From the NCBI RefSeq assembly GCF_039566955.1, contig NZ_CP154796.1, positions 3,162,001 to 3,226,000 on the forward strand: 64,000 nt of DNA, written 5' to 3'. This document shows, piece after piece, positions 56,201 through 64,000 of the stretch. The position numbers and the translations under genes are program-made. This DNA comes from Micromonospora sp. DSM 45708 (GTDB lineage: Bacteria > Actinomycetota > Actinomycetes > Mycobacteriales > Micromonosporaceae). The notes beneath the pieces are model-generated. The model was given only the letters and a program-made list of their open reading frames with translations. It did not search any database and was not told the origin of the DNA. The first letter of the stretch is position 1. Every line of letters begins with the position of its first letter.

Positions 56201-59200
56201 ACTCGCCGCGTCGCAGCGCCTGCACGGCCAGGTGGAACGCGACGAGCGACGACGAGCAGCCGGTGTCCACGGACACCGCCGGCCCTTCCAGCCCCAGCGC
56301 GTACGACACCCGGCCGGACACCACGCTTGCCGCGTTGTCGGTGCCGCCGAAGCTCTCGTCCGGGGCGACCAGCACCAACGCGCGGTAGTCCTGCCCGTTG
56401 GTGCCGGCGAACACGCCGGTCCGGGAGCCGCGCAGCGATTCCGGCACCACGCCGGCCCGCTCGATCGCCTCCCAGGACGCCTCCAGCAGCAGCCGCTGCT
56501 GCGGGTCCATGGCGGCGGCCTCGCGCGGCGAGATGCCGAAGAACACCGGGTCGAAGTGGCCGGCGTCGGCCACGAACGCGCCCTGGTCGGTGTAGGTGGT
56601 GCCGGCCGACGCCGCCGCCGGGTCGACCAGCGTGTCCGGGTCCCAGCCCCGGTCGGTGGGGAAGTCGCCGACCGTGTCCACGCCGTCGGCGACGATCCGC
56701 CACAACGCGTCCGGGTCGCTGACGCCGCCGGGGAAGCGGCACGCCATCGCCACCACGGCCACCGGCTCCTCACCGGGGGCGACGGTGGCGACGGTGGTCC
56801 CGACGGGCGCCGGGTCGACGCCGAGCAGCGTGGTCAGCAGCAGCCGGGCCAGCGCCACCGGCGTCGGGTGGTCGAAGACCAGCGTGGTGGGCAGCGGCTG
56901 GCCGGTGGCGGCGACCAGCCGGTTGCGCAGTTCCACCGCGGTCAGCGAGTCGAAGCCGAGGTCCCGGAACGCGGTGGTGGCCGGGATCGCGGCGGCGTCG
57001 GCGTGGCCGAGCACGTCGGCGGCGAGTTCCCGGACCAGGTCGGCGAGCGTCTCCTCGCGGCGGGCCGGGTCCAGGCCGGCGAGCCGGGCCCGCAGCGTCG
57101 CCGCCGGTCCGTCGTCGGCGTCGCCGTCGGCCGGCGCGCCGCCGTCGAGCGCGGCCTTCGCCTCCGGTACGCCCTCCAGCAGCGGCCGACGTCGGGCCGA
57201 GGCGTACGCGGGGGCGAACCGGGACCAGTCCACGTCGGCGACCGTGAGCGTCACGTCGTCGTGGTCGAGGGCCTGCCGCAGCGCGCTCATCGCGACGTCG
57301 GCGTCCATCGGCGGCACGCCTCGGCGGCGCAGCGCCCGGTCGGAGTCGGCCACGTGCATGCCGCCCTCGCCCCATGAGCCCCAGGCGATGGCGGTGCCGG
57401 CCAGCCCGTCGGCGCGTCGCCGCTGCGCCAGCGTGTCCAGGTAGGCGTTGCCGGCCGCGTACCCGGCCTGCCCGGCGCTGCCCCAGGTCGCGGCGATGGA
57501 CGAGTAGACGACGAACGCGTCCAGGTCGTCGCCGGCGAGCAGGTCGTGCAGGTGGGCCGCGCCGGCCACCTTGCCGGCGGTCACCTCGGCCAGTTCGGCG
57601 GCGGTGACGGCGTCCAGCGGGGTGGTCTGCGGCAGGCCGGCGGTGTGCAGGACGGCGCGGATCGGCGGGCCGTCCGCGCGGAGCCGGTCGAGCAGCGCGG
57701 CGACGGCGGCCCGGTCGGCGAGGTCGCAGGCGGCGACCGTGACGCGGGCGCCCCGCTCACGCAGCTCGGCGGCCAGCTCGGTGGCCCCGGGGGCGTCCGG
57801 GCCGCGCCGGCTGACCAGCGCCACGTGTGCGGCGCCGGCGTCGGCGAGCCAGCGGGCGGCGCGCGCGCCGAGCCCGCCGGTGCCGCCGGTGACCAGCACG
57901 GTTCCGGTGGGCGTGAAGCGGCGTGCCGGGGGGCGGTCGCCGATCGGCGCGCGGACCAGGCGGCGGCGCAGGACGCCGGGGCCGCGCACGGCGAGCTGGT
58001 CCTCGCCGTCCGGCGCGGCGAGCAGCGCGGCGAGCCGGCCGGCGGCCCGCGCGTCGGGTTCGGCGGGCAGGTCGACGAGGCCGCCCCAGCGGTGCGGGGC
58101 CTCCACGCCGACCACCCGGCCCAGCCCCCAGACCGCGCCCTGGGCCGGGTCGGTCCCCCGGTCGTACGCGGCGGCGGCCACCGCGTTGCGGGTCACCAGC
58201 CACAGCGGCGCGGCCAGGCCGGTGTCGCCGAGCGCCTGGGTGAGCGCGAGCGTGGCGGCCAGGCCGGGCAGGAGCGGGTCCGGGTCGGTGGCGGGCGCCC
58301 AGGAGAGCAGCGAGACCACCCCGCCGACGTCGACGCGGCCGGTGCCGGCCTCGGTGAGGTCGGCATCCGTGGCGTCGGTGAGGGCGGCGGCGAGCGCGGC
58401 CCGGTCGGCGTCGGGTGCCACGGCCAACGGGCGCACGTCGGCGCCGGCGGCGGTGAGCGCGGCGCGGACGGCGGCCACCGCCGGGTCGTCGTCGAGGCCG
58501 GTCGGCACCGCCAGCAGCCAGGTGCCGCCGAGCGCGGCGGTGGCAGGTTCGGGGGCGGCCTGCCACTCGACCCGGTAGCGCCAGCCGTCGAGTTGGTCGT
58601 GCTGCTGCTGCCGGCGTCGCCAGCCGGCGAGCACGGGCAGCAGCGTCCGCAGCGACCCGGCCGCCTCGGCGTCGTCGACGGCCAGGGTGTCGCGCAGCGC
58701 GTCCAGGTCGGCGCGGTCGACGGCGTCCCAGAACCGGTGGTCGAGCAGGCCGACGCCGGTGGCCGGGGCGGCCGGCTCGCCGGCGGGCACCCAGTAGTGC
58801 TGCCGCTGGAACGGGTAGGTGGGCAGGTCGACCAGGCGGCCCGGCCGGCCGGCGAACGCGGGCCGCCAGTCCACCGGCGTGCCGGCGATGTGCAGCGCCG
58901 CGACGGACCGGTGGAACCGGTCCAGGCCGCCCTCGTCCCGGCGCAGGCTGCCGGTCACGGTGGCCGCGCCCGGTCCGGCGGCGGCCTCGGCGCTGTCCTG
59001 CACCGCCATGGTGAGCACCGGGTGCGCGCTGACCTCGACGAACGTGCGGTAGCCGGCCTCGACGAGACGGCGGACCGCGTCGTCGAAGTGAACCGTCCGG
59101 CGCAGGTTGCGGTACCAGTAGTCGGCGTCGAGTTCCGCGGTGTCGAGCCAGTCGCCGGTCACGGTGGAGCGGAACCGGACCGTGCCGCTGCGGGGCGTCA

Positions 59201-61550
59201 CGTCGGCGAGCCGGGCCAGGAGCTGCTCGCGCAGCGGCTCGACGTGCGCCGAGTGGGAGGCGTAGTCCACCGGCACCCGGCGCACCCGGACGTCCCGGGA
59301 CTCGTAGTGGGCGACCAGCTCGTCCAGCGCGGCGACGTCGCCGGAGACCACCACCGCGGTCGGGCCGTTGACCGCGGCGAGGGAGATCCGCCCGTCCCAG
59401 CGGGCGATCGTCTCGCCCGCCTCCTCGGCGGTGGTCGCCACGGACACCATGCCGCCGTCGCCGGCCAGCTCCGCGATGACCCGGCTGCGCAGCGCCACCA
59501 CGGCGGCAGCGTCCTCCAGGGTCAACCCGCCCGCGACGTGGGCGGCGGCGATCTCGCCCTGCGAGTGGCCGAGCACCGCGGACGGCTGCACGCCGTAGGA
59601 CTGCCACAGCGCGGCGAGGGACACGCCGACCGCGAACAGCGCCGGCTGCACCACGTCCACCCGGTCCAGCGACGGCGCGTCCGGCGCGCCGCGCAGCACG
59701 TCGAGCAGTGACCAGTCGACGTACGGGCGCAGCGCCTCGGCGCAGGCGGTCAGTTTCGCCGCGAACACCGGGGCGGTGTCGAGCAGCCCGGCGGCCATGC
59801 CGACCCACTGCGAGCCCTGGCCGGGAAAGACGAACGCGACCTCGCCGGGCTGTCCGGCGGCGCCGGTGACCAGCGGCGGGGCGGACCGGTCGTCGGCGAG
59901 CGCGTCCAGCGCGGCGGTCAGCTCGTCCCGGTCGGCGGCGAGCACCACGGCGCGGTGCTCCAGCGGCGAGCGGGAGACCACCGACGTCCAGGCCACGTCG
60001 GCGGGCGCGAGGTCGGGATCGGTGGCGAGGCGTCGGGACCAGCGTTCGGCCTGCTGGCGCAGCGCGGTACGGGTGCGGCCGGTGAGCAGCACCGGTCCGG
60101 TCCGGTCGGCCGGCATGGCCGGGGCCGCCGGTTCCTCGGCGGGTTGTTCGAGGACGATGTGGGTGTTGGTGCCGCTCATGCCGAACGAGGAGACGGCGGC
60201 CCGGCGGGGCCGGTCCACCGCCGGCCACGGCGTCGGCTCGGTGACCAGCCGGACCGCGCCGGCGGTCCAGTCGACGTGCGGGGTGGGCTCGTCGACGTGC
60301 AGCGTGGCCGGGACGGTCCCGTGCCGCATGGCGTAGATCATCTTGATGATCCCGGCGATGCCGGCGGCGGCCTGGGCGTGCCCGAGGTTCGACTTGACGG
60401 AGCCGAGCAGCAGCGGCCGGTCGGCGGGCCGGTCCTGCCCGTAGGTGGCCAGCAGCGCCTGTGCCTCGATCGGGTCGCCCAGCGTGGTGCCGGTGCCGTG
60501 CGCCTCCACCACGTCGACCAGGTCGGGGGTGAGCTTCGCGCCGGCCAGCGCGGCCCGGATGACGCGCTGCTGGGACGGGCCGTTCGGGGCGGTGAGGCCG
60601 TTCGACGCGCCGTCCTGGTTGACCGCCGAGCTGCGGATGACGGCCAGCACCGGGTGGCCGTTGCGGCGGGCGTCGCTGAGCCGCTCCAGCAGCAGCACGC
60701 CGACCCCCTCGGACCAGCCGGTGCCGTCGGCGGCGGCGGCGAACGACTTGCACCGCCCGTCGGCGGCGAGCCCGCGCTGCCGGGAGAACTCCACGAACGG
60801 TCCGGGCGTGGCCATCACGGTGGCGCCGCCGGCCACCGCCAGCCCGCACTCGCGTTCCCGCAGTGCCTGGCAGGCGAGGTGGACCGCGACCGACGAGGAC
60901 GAGCAGGCGGTGTCCACGGTGATCGCCGGGCCCTCCAGCCCGAACGTGTAAGCGAGCCGGCCGGAGACCACGCTGGCGGCGGTGCCGGTGAGCACGTACC
61001 CCTCGGCGTTCGGCGCGCGGTGCAGCACGGCGGCGTAGTCCTGGCCGGACGTGCCGACGAAGACACCGGTGCGGCTGCCGCGCAGCGACAGCGGGGCCAG
61101 GCCGGCGCGTTCGAACAGCTCCCAGGTGACCTCCAGCAGCAGCCGCTGCTGCGGGTCCATGGCGACCGCCTCGCGGGGCGAGACGCCGAACAGCGCGGCG
61201 TCGAACTGCCCGGCGTCGGCCAGGAACCCGCCGGCCGCGGTGTAGGACGTGCCGGCGTTCTCCGGGTCGGGGTGGTGCAGCAGGTCGAGGTTCCAGCCCC
61301 GGTCGGCGGGGAAGTCGCCGATGGCGTCGCCGCCGTCCGCGACGAACCGCCACAGCTCCTCCGGCGAGCTGATCCCGCCGGGGTACCGGCAGCTCATCGC
61401 CACCACCGCCACCGGCTCGGACTCCTCGGCGGTGACCTCGCGCAGCCGCTGGCGGGTCTGGTGCAGCTCGGTGACGACCCGGGTCAGATACTCCCGGAGC
61501 CGTGCCTCGTCCCCGGCCGGTCCGGTGGTGCCCACTGCCGTGTCCGCCAT
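50277..61550 (-). CDS. Type I PKS A: two modules, KS-AT-KR-ACP and KS-AT-DH-ER-KR-ACP
   Basis: The protein has 3757 residues from ATG 61550 (MADTAVGTTG), with AGGGAG 11 bases upstream and 34 bases after the PKS Z stop. The frame is open to 61664, but that extension overlaps PKS Z and is not conserved. Module A1 (residues ~45-1580) is methylmalonyl with an A1-type KR; module A2 (~1595-3675) is methylmalonyl with the only complete DH-ER-KR loop in the window. They should set C22 methyl and C23 hydroxyl, then C20 methyl and C21 methylene. The AT of A2 belongs to a different lineage (YASHN). The C-terminal docking region (~3680-3757) ends ENIFDLIDRELETS. Confidence 0.95.
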   Translation of the reverse strand: MADTAVGTTGPAGDEARLREYLTRVVTELHQTRQRLREVTAEESEPVAVVAMSCRYPGGISSPEELWRFVADGGDAIGDFPADRGWNLDLLHHPDPENAGTSYTAAGGFLADAGQFDAALFGVSPREAVAMDPQQRLLLEVTWELFERAGLAPLSLRGSRTGVFVGTSGQDYAAVLHRAPNAEGYVLTGTAASVVSGRLAYTFGLEGPAITVDTACSSSSVAVHLACQALRERECGLAVAGGATVMATPGPFVEFSRQRGLAADGRCKSFAAAADGTGWSEGVGVLLLERLSDARRNGHPVLAVIRSSAVNQDGASNGLTAPNGPSQQRVIRAALAGAKLTPDLVDVVEAHGTGTTLGDPIEAQALLATYGQDRPADRPLLLGSVKSNLGHAQAAAGIAGIIKMIYAMRHGTVPATLHVDEPTPHVDWTAGAVRLVTEPTPWPAVDRPRRAAVSSFGMSGTNTHIVLEQPAEEPAAPAMPADRTGPVLLTGRTRTALRQQAERWSRRLATDPDLAPADVAWTSVVSRSPLEHRAVVLAADRDELTAALDALADDRSAPPLVTGAAGQPGEVAFVFPGQGSQWVGMAAGLLDTAPVFAAKLTACAEALRPYVDWSLLDVLRGAPDAPSLDRVDVVQPALFAVGVSLAALWQSYGVQPSAVLGHSQGEIAAAHVAGGLTLEDAAAVVALRSRVIAELAGDGGMVSVATTAEEAGETIARWDGRISLAAVNGPTAVVVSGDVAALDELVAHYESRDVRVRRVPVDYASHSAHVEPLREQLLARLADVTPRSGTVRFRSTVTGDWLDTAELDADYWYRNLRRTVHFDDAVRRLVEAGYRTFVEVSAHPVLTMAVQDSAEAAAGPGAATVTGSLRRDEGGLDRFHRSVAALHIAGTPVDWRPAFAGRPGRLVDLPTYPFQRQHYWVPAGEPAAPATGVGLLDHRFWDAVDRADLDALRDTLAVDDAEAAGSLRTLLPVLAGWRRRQQQHDQLDGWRYRVEWQAAPEPATAALGGTWLLAVPTGLDDDPAVAAVRAALTAAGADVRPLAVAPDADRAALAAALTDATDADLTEAGTGRVDVGGVVSLLSWAPATDPDPLLPGLAATLALTQALGDTGLAAPLWLVTRNAVAAAAYDRGTDPAQGAVWGLGRVVGVEAPHRWGGLVDLPAEPDARAAGRLAALLAAPDGEDQLAVRGPGVLRRRLVRAPIGDRPPARRFTPTGTVLVTGGTGGLGARAARWLADAGAAHVALVSRRGPDAPGATELAAELRERGARVTVAACDLADRAAVAALLDRLRADGPPIRAVLHTAGLPQTTPLDAVTAAELAEVTAGKVAGAAHLHDLLAGDDLDAFVVYSSIAATWGSAGQAGYAAGNAYLDTLAQRRRADGLAGTAIAWGSWGEGGMHVADSDRALRRRGVPPMDADVAMSALRQALDHDDVTLTVADVDWSRFAPAYASARRRPLLEGVPEAKAALDGGAPADGDADDGPAATLRARLAGLDPARREETLADLVRELAADVLGHADAAAIPATTAFRDLGFDSLTAVELRNRLVAATGQPLPTTLVFDHPTPVALARLLLTTLLGVDPAPVGTTVATVAPGEEPVAVVAMACRFPGGVSDPDALWRIVADGVDTVGDFPTDRGWDPDTLVDPAAASAGTTYTDQGAFVADAGHFDPVFFGISPREAAAMDPQQRLLLEASWEAIERAGVVPESLRGSRTGVFAGTNGQDYRALVLVAPDESFGGTDNAASVVSGRVSYALGLEGPAVSVDTGCSSSLVAFHLAVQALRRGECDLALTGGVTVMATPGLFVEFSRQRGLAADGRVKAFAAAADGTGWGEGVGVLLLERLSEARRNGHPVLAVVRGSAINQDGASNGLTAPNGPSQQRVIRAALADAGLSTSDVDVVEAHGTGTTLGDPIEAQALLATYGQDRETPLLLGSIKSNIGHTQAAAGVAGIIKMVLAMRHGVVPPTLHVDAPSPHIDWSAGAVELVTEACAWPAVDRPRRAAVSSFGISGTNAHVVIEQADEPDARPAPAAPGLVDADVRLWPVSARTRAGVAAQAARLAAHLRAGGQLDPAAVAWSLATTRSTFEHRAAVVGTTGDELLTALDALASGTPTGNVVSGAVVEHGAGPVFVFPGQGGQSVRMAAGLVGRCAPFDGRLAECQRAFAPFLDVDLVSVLTGDDDAWLDRVEVLQPVLFAVGVCLAEVWRAAGVEPSLVIGHSQGEMAAACVAGVLSLDDAAKAVILRARSLATLAGSGGMLAVDLPADEVQARIEGVPGTVVAVLNGPGHVVVSGPPDTLAELRERWAVEGVRAKPVPFNYASHNPAVERIRDRMLTDLAGLSPQAGRVRMVSTVTGDWADPESMDGGYWFTNLRQPVRFEQAVRTALGAGHRTFVDVSAHPVLTMPVTAILDDADTAGHTLSTLRRGDDDPTRLLTSLATAHTIGLPVDLTAVLTPATTVDLPTYAFDRKRYWLTTTVRPAHDVASAGLQDTAHPLLSAALPVADDRTVVLTGRLSTRTHPWLADHVVGRTVVVPGTALADMVIRAGDEVDAGQVGDLTLISPLVLPATGAVQVQVRVGAPGDTGERAVTLHSRPADDGDADWTRHAEGLLLPQLSEPVPGPGEWPPAGAVEVDADLDAWYARTAEAGLTYGPAFRCLHRIWRHGDEVYAEVALPEAQAADASRFGLHPALFDAALHATGPTALLGTPAEAGSGWLPFTLRAVTLHAHGATRLRVTIRSLGPDTVAVTLADPAGRPVATVESLTFRPVAAGQDDGTAALRRTAVFHLDWTPLPATEPPAPTRWALLTGDRTDPTGAGLADPVGGDQVGTPGGDPAGLAGALTAAGHRVTVHPDPAALLAAVDGDDDVPEIVVDLRGGPDPDPERVDADAHSAARDALALVRQWLAEPRLEATRLVLATRGAVAAAPGEAPRDPARAAVWGLVRSAQSEHPGRFTLLDLDDAAASLGAVPAALASGEPQLALRDGAAWTPRLVRARDTGVLTPPDDRQPWRLDVTEKGTLENLALLPVPVEAGAVPAGHVAVEMRASGLNFRDVVLALGMVPGQEVLGSEGAGVVREVGPGVTDLKPGDRVMGIFAGSFATVAVTDHRMVTRIPDGWSYAEAAGVPVVFLTAWYGLVELGRLTAGESVLVHAATGGVGMAAVQIARHLGAEVYGTASPGKWPVLRATGLDDAHIASSRSLDFVDEFRARRAGRGVDVVLNSLAGAYVDASLRMLDSGGRFVEMGKTDPRDPARVAADHPGVSYQGFDLMAAGPAVVGRMLAELMALFAAGTLRPLPRRTWDVRRAPEAFRFLSQARHVGKLTLTIPPTPRLDGTVLVSGATGTLGALLCRHLVAAHGARHLLLVSRRGPDAEGADELLADLKASGAEVQLVAADLADPDAVADVLSLVDARHPLRAVVHTAGVVDDATVEKLTPERLAAVLRPKVDAAWNLHRATRHHELTAFVLYSAAAGLMGGPGQGNYAAGNAFLDALAEHRRASGLPAVSLVWGLWATASGITGHLDAVDRRRLERSGLVALTDHEALALFDATWRSERPTLMPAKISTQGTGGPVHPLLTALVRAGTRRGAVTEAAGGPAYAETLRGLSGEKRERALRDLVLAHVAVVLGVGDPAGVEPDRAFRELGFDSLTAVELRNRLGSATGLRLPATLVFDNPTPAALAAHLATRIAVPDGAADASGGVGRDLDRLEAALAGLDPDDEAFRGITERLHGLLDRLTARETTADDGDLESATTENIFDLIDRELETS
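51590..52550 (-). other. Enoylreductase domain of module A2
   Basis: A medium-chain dehydrogenase-type ER runs from DVTEKGTLENL to about TLTIPPTPRLD. It has the glycine-rich loop HAATGGVGMAA and GSEGAGVV. GMVPG carries Val where, as I recall, ERs giving 2S-methyl branches carry Tyr, so a 2R methyl is tentatively predicted. Confidence 0.88.
54360..55240 (-). other. Third-lineage AT core with distinct codon style in module A2
   Basis: From roughly the AT N-terminus (FVFPGQGGQSVRMAAG) to [10 protein letters not shown] the coding strand is unusually G- and T-rich at third positions, so the plus strand reads conspicuously C/A-rich. The protein differs from both other methylmalonyl ATs (VEVLQ, GHSQGEM, YASHN). 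It looks like an AT acquired separately. Confidence 0.6.
56800..61417 (-). other. Module A1: KS-AT(methylmalonyl)-KR(A1)-ACP
   Basis: KS has DTACSSSSVA (~215). AT has RVDVVQPALFAVGVSLAALW, GHSQGE (~661) and YASHS (~764). KR has GGTGGLG (~1222) and [20 protein letters not shown]: no LDD (GLPQTTPL instead), Trp eight before the Tyr, no His at -3, hence A1. ACP is GFDSL (~1533). Confidence 0.88.
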
Positions 61551-61584
61551 GGTCGATTCCGCTCCCTGGTGTGCCACGCGTGCC

Positions 61585-64000
61585 TCAGGACAACCCGAGA
61601 TCGCGGTCGAGAAGGTCGAAGAGCTCCTGGTTGCTGGCCGTCCGCAGCCGGTCGGCCACCTCACCGCCCGGTTCCGCCGGCTCGTCGGCGCCGAGCCGTT
61701 CCAGCAGCCGGTGCAGCCGCATGGTGATCCGCACCCGGCCGAGGTCGTCGCGCTCCCGCAGCGTGAGCGCCTCCTCCAGCCGGTCCAGCTCCTCCACGGT
61801 GGGCAGTTCCCGCTCCGAGGACTCGTCGACGAGCTGGGCGCGCAGGTGCTCGGCGAGGGCCTGCGGGGTGGGGTAGTCGAACACCACCGAGCTGGCCGGC
61901 GCGAGGCCGGTGAGCCGGGCCAGCCGGCCGCGCAGCTCCACCGCGGTCAGCGAGTCGAACCCGAGGTCCCGGAACGGCCGGTCGGCCTCCAGCGCGTACG
62001 GGCTGTCGTGGCCGATCACCTCGGCGGCGGCGGCGCGGATCAGGTCGACAAGCAGCCGGTTCTGCTCGGCGACGGTCAGGTCGGCGAGGCGCTTGCGCAG
62101 TTCCGCGAGCGTCTCCGTGCCGCCGGTGTCGGCCGGGTCGGTGCCGGCGGGCGGGGCCGCCACCTCGGGCAGGTCGCCGATCAGCGGCCGGGGCCGGGCG
62201 GCGGCGAAGACCGGGGCGAAGCGCGCCCAGTCCACGTCGGCGACGGTGAGCACCGGGTCGTCGCCGGAGATCGCGGCGCGCAGCGCGGCCATCGCCGGTT
62301 CCCGGTCGAGCAGCGTGACGCCGCGGCGGCTCATCGCGGCGGCGTGGTCGGCGTCGACCATGCCACCGCCGGCCCACGGCCCCCAGTTCACCGACACCAC
62401 CCGCGCCGGTCCGGCCGGACGGGACTGCGCCCAGGCGTCCAGGAACGCGTTGGCGGCGGCGTACGCGCCGTGGTCGCCGACGCCCCACGCGGCGGCGATG
62501 GAGGAGAAGTAGACGACCAGTTCCAGCGCCGCCGGGTCGAGCAGCTCGTCGAGGTGGCGGGCGCCGGCGGTCTTGCCGGAGACCACGTCGGCCAGTTCGT
62601 CGGTGGTGACCGCGCGCAGCGGGTTGAGGCGGCCGACGCCGGCGGCGTGCACCACCGCGCGGACCGTCTCGCCGTCGGCGCGCAGCCGGTCGAGGAGCGC
62701 GGCGACGGCGGCGCGGTCGGCCAGGTCGCAGGCGAGCACCCGGGCCTGCGCGCCGAGGTCGGCCAGCTCGGCCACCGTCTCGGCGACGCCGGGCGCGTCC
62801 GGGCCGCGCCGGCTGACCAGGATCACCTTGCGGGCGCCGTGCCGGGCGAACCAGCCGGCGGCGTACCGGCCGATCGCGCCGGTGCCGCCGGTGATGAGCA
62901 CGGTGTCCGGGCAGGTCCAGGTCGGGGCGTCCGGGCGGGCCGGGCGGGGCGCCCGGGCCAGCCGGCGCAGGTGCACGCCGGCCGGGCGGACCGCGAGCTG
63001 GTCCTCGCCGTCGGTGTTCGTCAGCGCCCGCAGCAGGTGCTCCCCGGTCGCGGCGTCCAGGTCGGCCGGCAGGTCGAGCAGGCCACCGGCGTGCGCCGGG
63101 TGTTCCAGCGCGGTGACCAGGCCGAGCCCCCAGGTGGTGGCCGCGTCCGGTCGGGTGAGCGGGTCGCCGGGGCCGGTGCTGACGGCCTGCCGGGTGAGCA
63201 GCCACAGCGGCCCGGTCGGCGCGACGTCGGTGACGGCCTGGACCAGCGCGAGGTTGCCGGTGAGACCGGCCGGCACGCCCGGGTACGCCGGATGGGGTCG
63301 CTCGTCCAGCGCCAGCAGGGAGACGATCCGGCCGGGCCCGTCCGGCAGGTCACCGGCCAGGTCGGCGCGGGTCACGGTGGCCGGGTCGACGGTGAGCGTG
63401 CGCGCCGTCCCGCCGTGCGCGCCGATCAGCGCGGCGATCCGCTCCGCCGGGTCGGCCGCCGCGTCGGCGGGCACGACGAGCAGCCAGTCCCCGGTGGCGG
63501 GGCCGGCGGTGAGCTGCCGGCGGGGCCAGGTGATCCGGTAGCGCCAGCCGTCGGCGACCGCGTCGGCGCGACGCCGCTGGTGCCAGTCGGCGAGCGTGGG
63601 GAGCTGGTCGCGCAGCGGCCGGTCCGGGTCGACGCCGAACCGGGTCGCCAGGGCGTCGCCGTCACCGGCGGTGACGACCTGCCAGAACGCGTCGTCGACC
63701 GGGTCGGCGGCGGCCGGCGCGGCGACGCCGACCAGCTCGCCGTCGGCGACCGGCCAGAAGCGCTGGTGGCGGAACGGGTACGTGGGCAGCGCGGCGGGGT
63801 CGGCGTCGGGCAGCAGCGCCGCCCAGTCCACCGGCGTGCCGTGGCAGTGCAGCCGGGCCAGCGCGCCGAGCAGCGTGGCGACCTCGTCCCGGCCGGGGCG
63901 TTGCACGCCGGTGACCAGCGGTCCGCCGTCCGGCAGCAGGTCGCCGGCGAGCGCGGTGAGCACCGTGTCCGGGCCCACCTCCAGCAGCGTGCCGACGCCG
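61585..64000 (-). CDS. Type I PKS Z, C-terminal end: AT(end)-KR(A2)-ACP-docking (5' part outside window)
   Basis: The frame is open to the window edge, so the GTG at 63978 is internal; 804 residues are visible. They start in the last AT strands (LLEVGPDTVLTAL) and the post-AT linker PTYPFRHQRFW. A KR follows (GGTGAIG, then FSSIAAAWGVGDHGAYAAAN): no LDD, Trp eight before the Tyr and His three before it, the A2 fingerprint. ACP is GFDSL near base 61950. The docking tail ends NQELFDLLDRDLGLS. AT specificity cannot be read because the active-site parts are missing. As the last module before PKS A, it should set an L-type hydroxyl at C25. Any loading module and earlier extension modules lie beyond the right edge. 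Confidence 0.93.
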   Translation of the reverse strand, partial: GVGTLLEVGPDTVLTALAGDLLPDGGPLVTGVQRPGRDEVATLLGALARLHCHGTPVDWAALLPDADPAALPTYPFRHQRFWPVADGELVGVAAPAAADPVDDAFWQVVTAGDGDALATRFGVDPDRPLRDQLPTLADWHQRRRADAVADGWRYRITWPRRQLTAGPATGDWLLVVPADAAADPAERIAALIGAHGGTARTLTVDPATVTRADLAGDLPDGPGRIVSLLALDERPHPAYPGVPAGLTGNLALVQAVTDVAPTGPLWLLTRQAVSTGPGDPLTRPDAATTWGLGLVTALEHPAHAGGLLDLPADLDAATGEHLLRALTNTDGEDQLAVRPAGVHLRRLARAPRPARPDAPTWTCPDTVLITGGTGAIGRYAAGWFARHGARKVILVSRRGPDAPGVAETVAELADLGAQARVLACDLADRAAVAALLDRLRADGETVRAVVHAAGVGRLNPLRAVTTDELADVVSGKTAGARHLDELLDPAALELVVYFSSIAAAWGVGDHGAYAAANAFLDAWAQSRPAGPARVVSVNWGPWAGGGMVDADHAAAMSRRGVTLLDREPAMAALRAAISGDDPVLTVADVDWARFAPVFAAARPRPLIGDLPEVAAPPAGTDPADTGGTETLAELRKRLADLTVAEQNRLLVDLIRAAAAEVIGHDSPYALEADRPFRDLGFDSLTAVELRGRLARLTGLAPASSVVFDYPTPQALAEHLRAQLVDESSERELPTVEELDRLEEALTLRERDDLGRVRITMRLHRLLERLGADEPAEPGGEVADRLRTASNQELFDLLDRDLGLS

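Larger units (their letters stand above)
50520..56769 (-). other. Module A2: KS-AT(methylmalonyl-like)-DH-ER-KR-ACP
   Basis: KS has DTGCSSS (~1763; Gly before the Cys where sister modules have Ala). AT has RVEVLQPVLFAV, GHSQGE (~2214) and NYASHN (~2313). DH has His in DHVVGRTVVVPG (~2520) and Asp in HPALFDAALH (~2685). ER (~3000-3315) has LNFRDVVLALGMVPG and the NADPH loop HAATGGVGMAAVQ (~3145). KR has GATGTLG (~3333), VDD, and [20 protein letters not shown] with Ala at the usual Ser. ACP is GFDSL (~3637). Output: saturated C20-C21 unit. Confidence 0.87.

Noticed and set aside
61551..61664. Upstream extension of the PKS A open frame
   Set aside because: It overlaps the end of PKS Z and has no conserved content. 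The ATG at 61550 has a ribosome binding site.

Overview
The window is a stretch of very high G+C actinomycete DNA, almost entirely a modular type I (cis-AT) polyketide synthase. The codon bias, the multimodular KS-AT-KR-ACP architecture and a large-regulator remnant all fit an actinomycete. The AAGGGGCCCC/GTTAAC hairpin near the left edge reminds me of Micromonosporaceae genomes, but that is recollection, not proof. Neither edge of the cluster is inside the window.

Layout: bases 3-1700 (+) hold the C-terminal part of a LuxR/LAL-type regulator. It converges on everything else across a 90-base gap that contains a perfect 24-bp inverted repeat, probably a two-way terminator. All other genes lie on the minus strand with gaps of -4 to 84 bases, so they look like one long operon whose promoter lies beyond base 64000. 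In transcription order these are: a PKS cut by the window edge (61585-64000, called Z here), PKS A (50277-61550), PKS B (36160-50229), PKS C (25172-36115), PKS D (20168-25138), PKS E (10719-20123), PKS F with the thioesterase (5102-10693), an ABC ATPase (3992-5017), an ABC permease (3159-3995) and a GT1-like glycosyltransferase (1791-3146). No non-coding stretch exceeds 90 bases. I see no RNA genes, insertion sequences, CRISPR arrays or loading module.

Together the six complete PKS proteins carry eleven complete modules, after the tail of an earlier one. Extender prediction (HAFH = malonyl, YASH = methylmalonyl) in chain order is: A1 mm, A2 mm, B1 m, B2 mm, B3 mm, C1 m, C2 mm, D mm, E1 mm, E2 m, F m. 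Reductive loops are: Z KR (A2-type), A1 KR (A1-type), A2 DH-ER-KR, B1-B3 KR (B-type), C1 and C2 DH-KR, D KR (B2-type), E1 KR (B1-type), E2 KR (A1-type), F KR dead. Numbering from the released carboxyl, this predicts C3 keto, hydroxyls at C5, C7, C9, C15, C17, C19, C23 and C25, a C10-C13 conjugated diene, a methylene at C21, and methyls at C6, C8, C10, C14, C16, C20 and C22. The C3 ketone sits correctly for a six-membered hemiketal with the C7 hydroxyl. TE release on one of the distal hydroxyls would give a large macrolide. The glycosyltransferase-like protein and the two-gene exporter suggest a glycosylated product and self-resistance by efflux. I cannot name the product.

The most unusual features are the mosaic, nearly repeated methylmalonyl AT blocks with their own codon style, a third AT lineage in module A2 (YASHN), a decayed A-type KR in the release module, three KRs with Ala where the catalytic Ser is expected, and a glycosyltransferase that lacks the usual N-terminal catalytic His.
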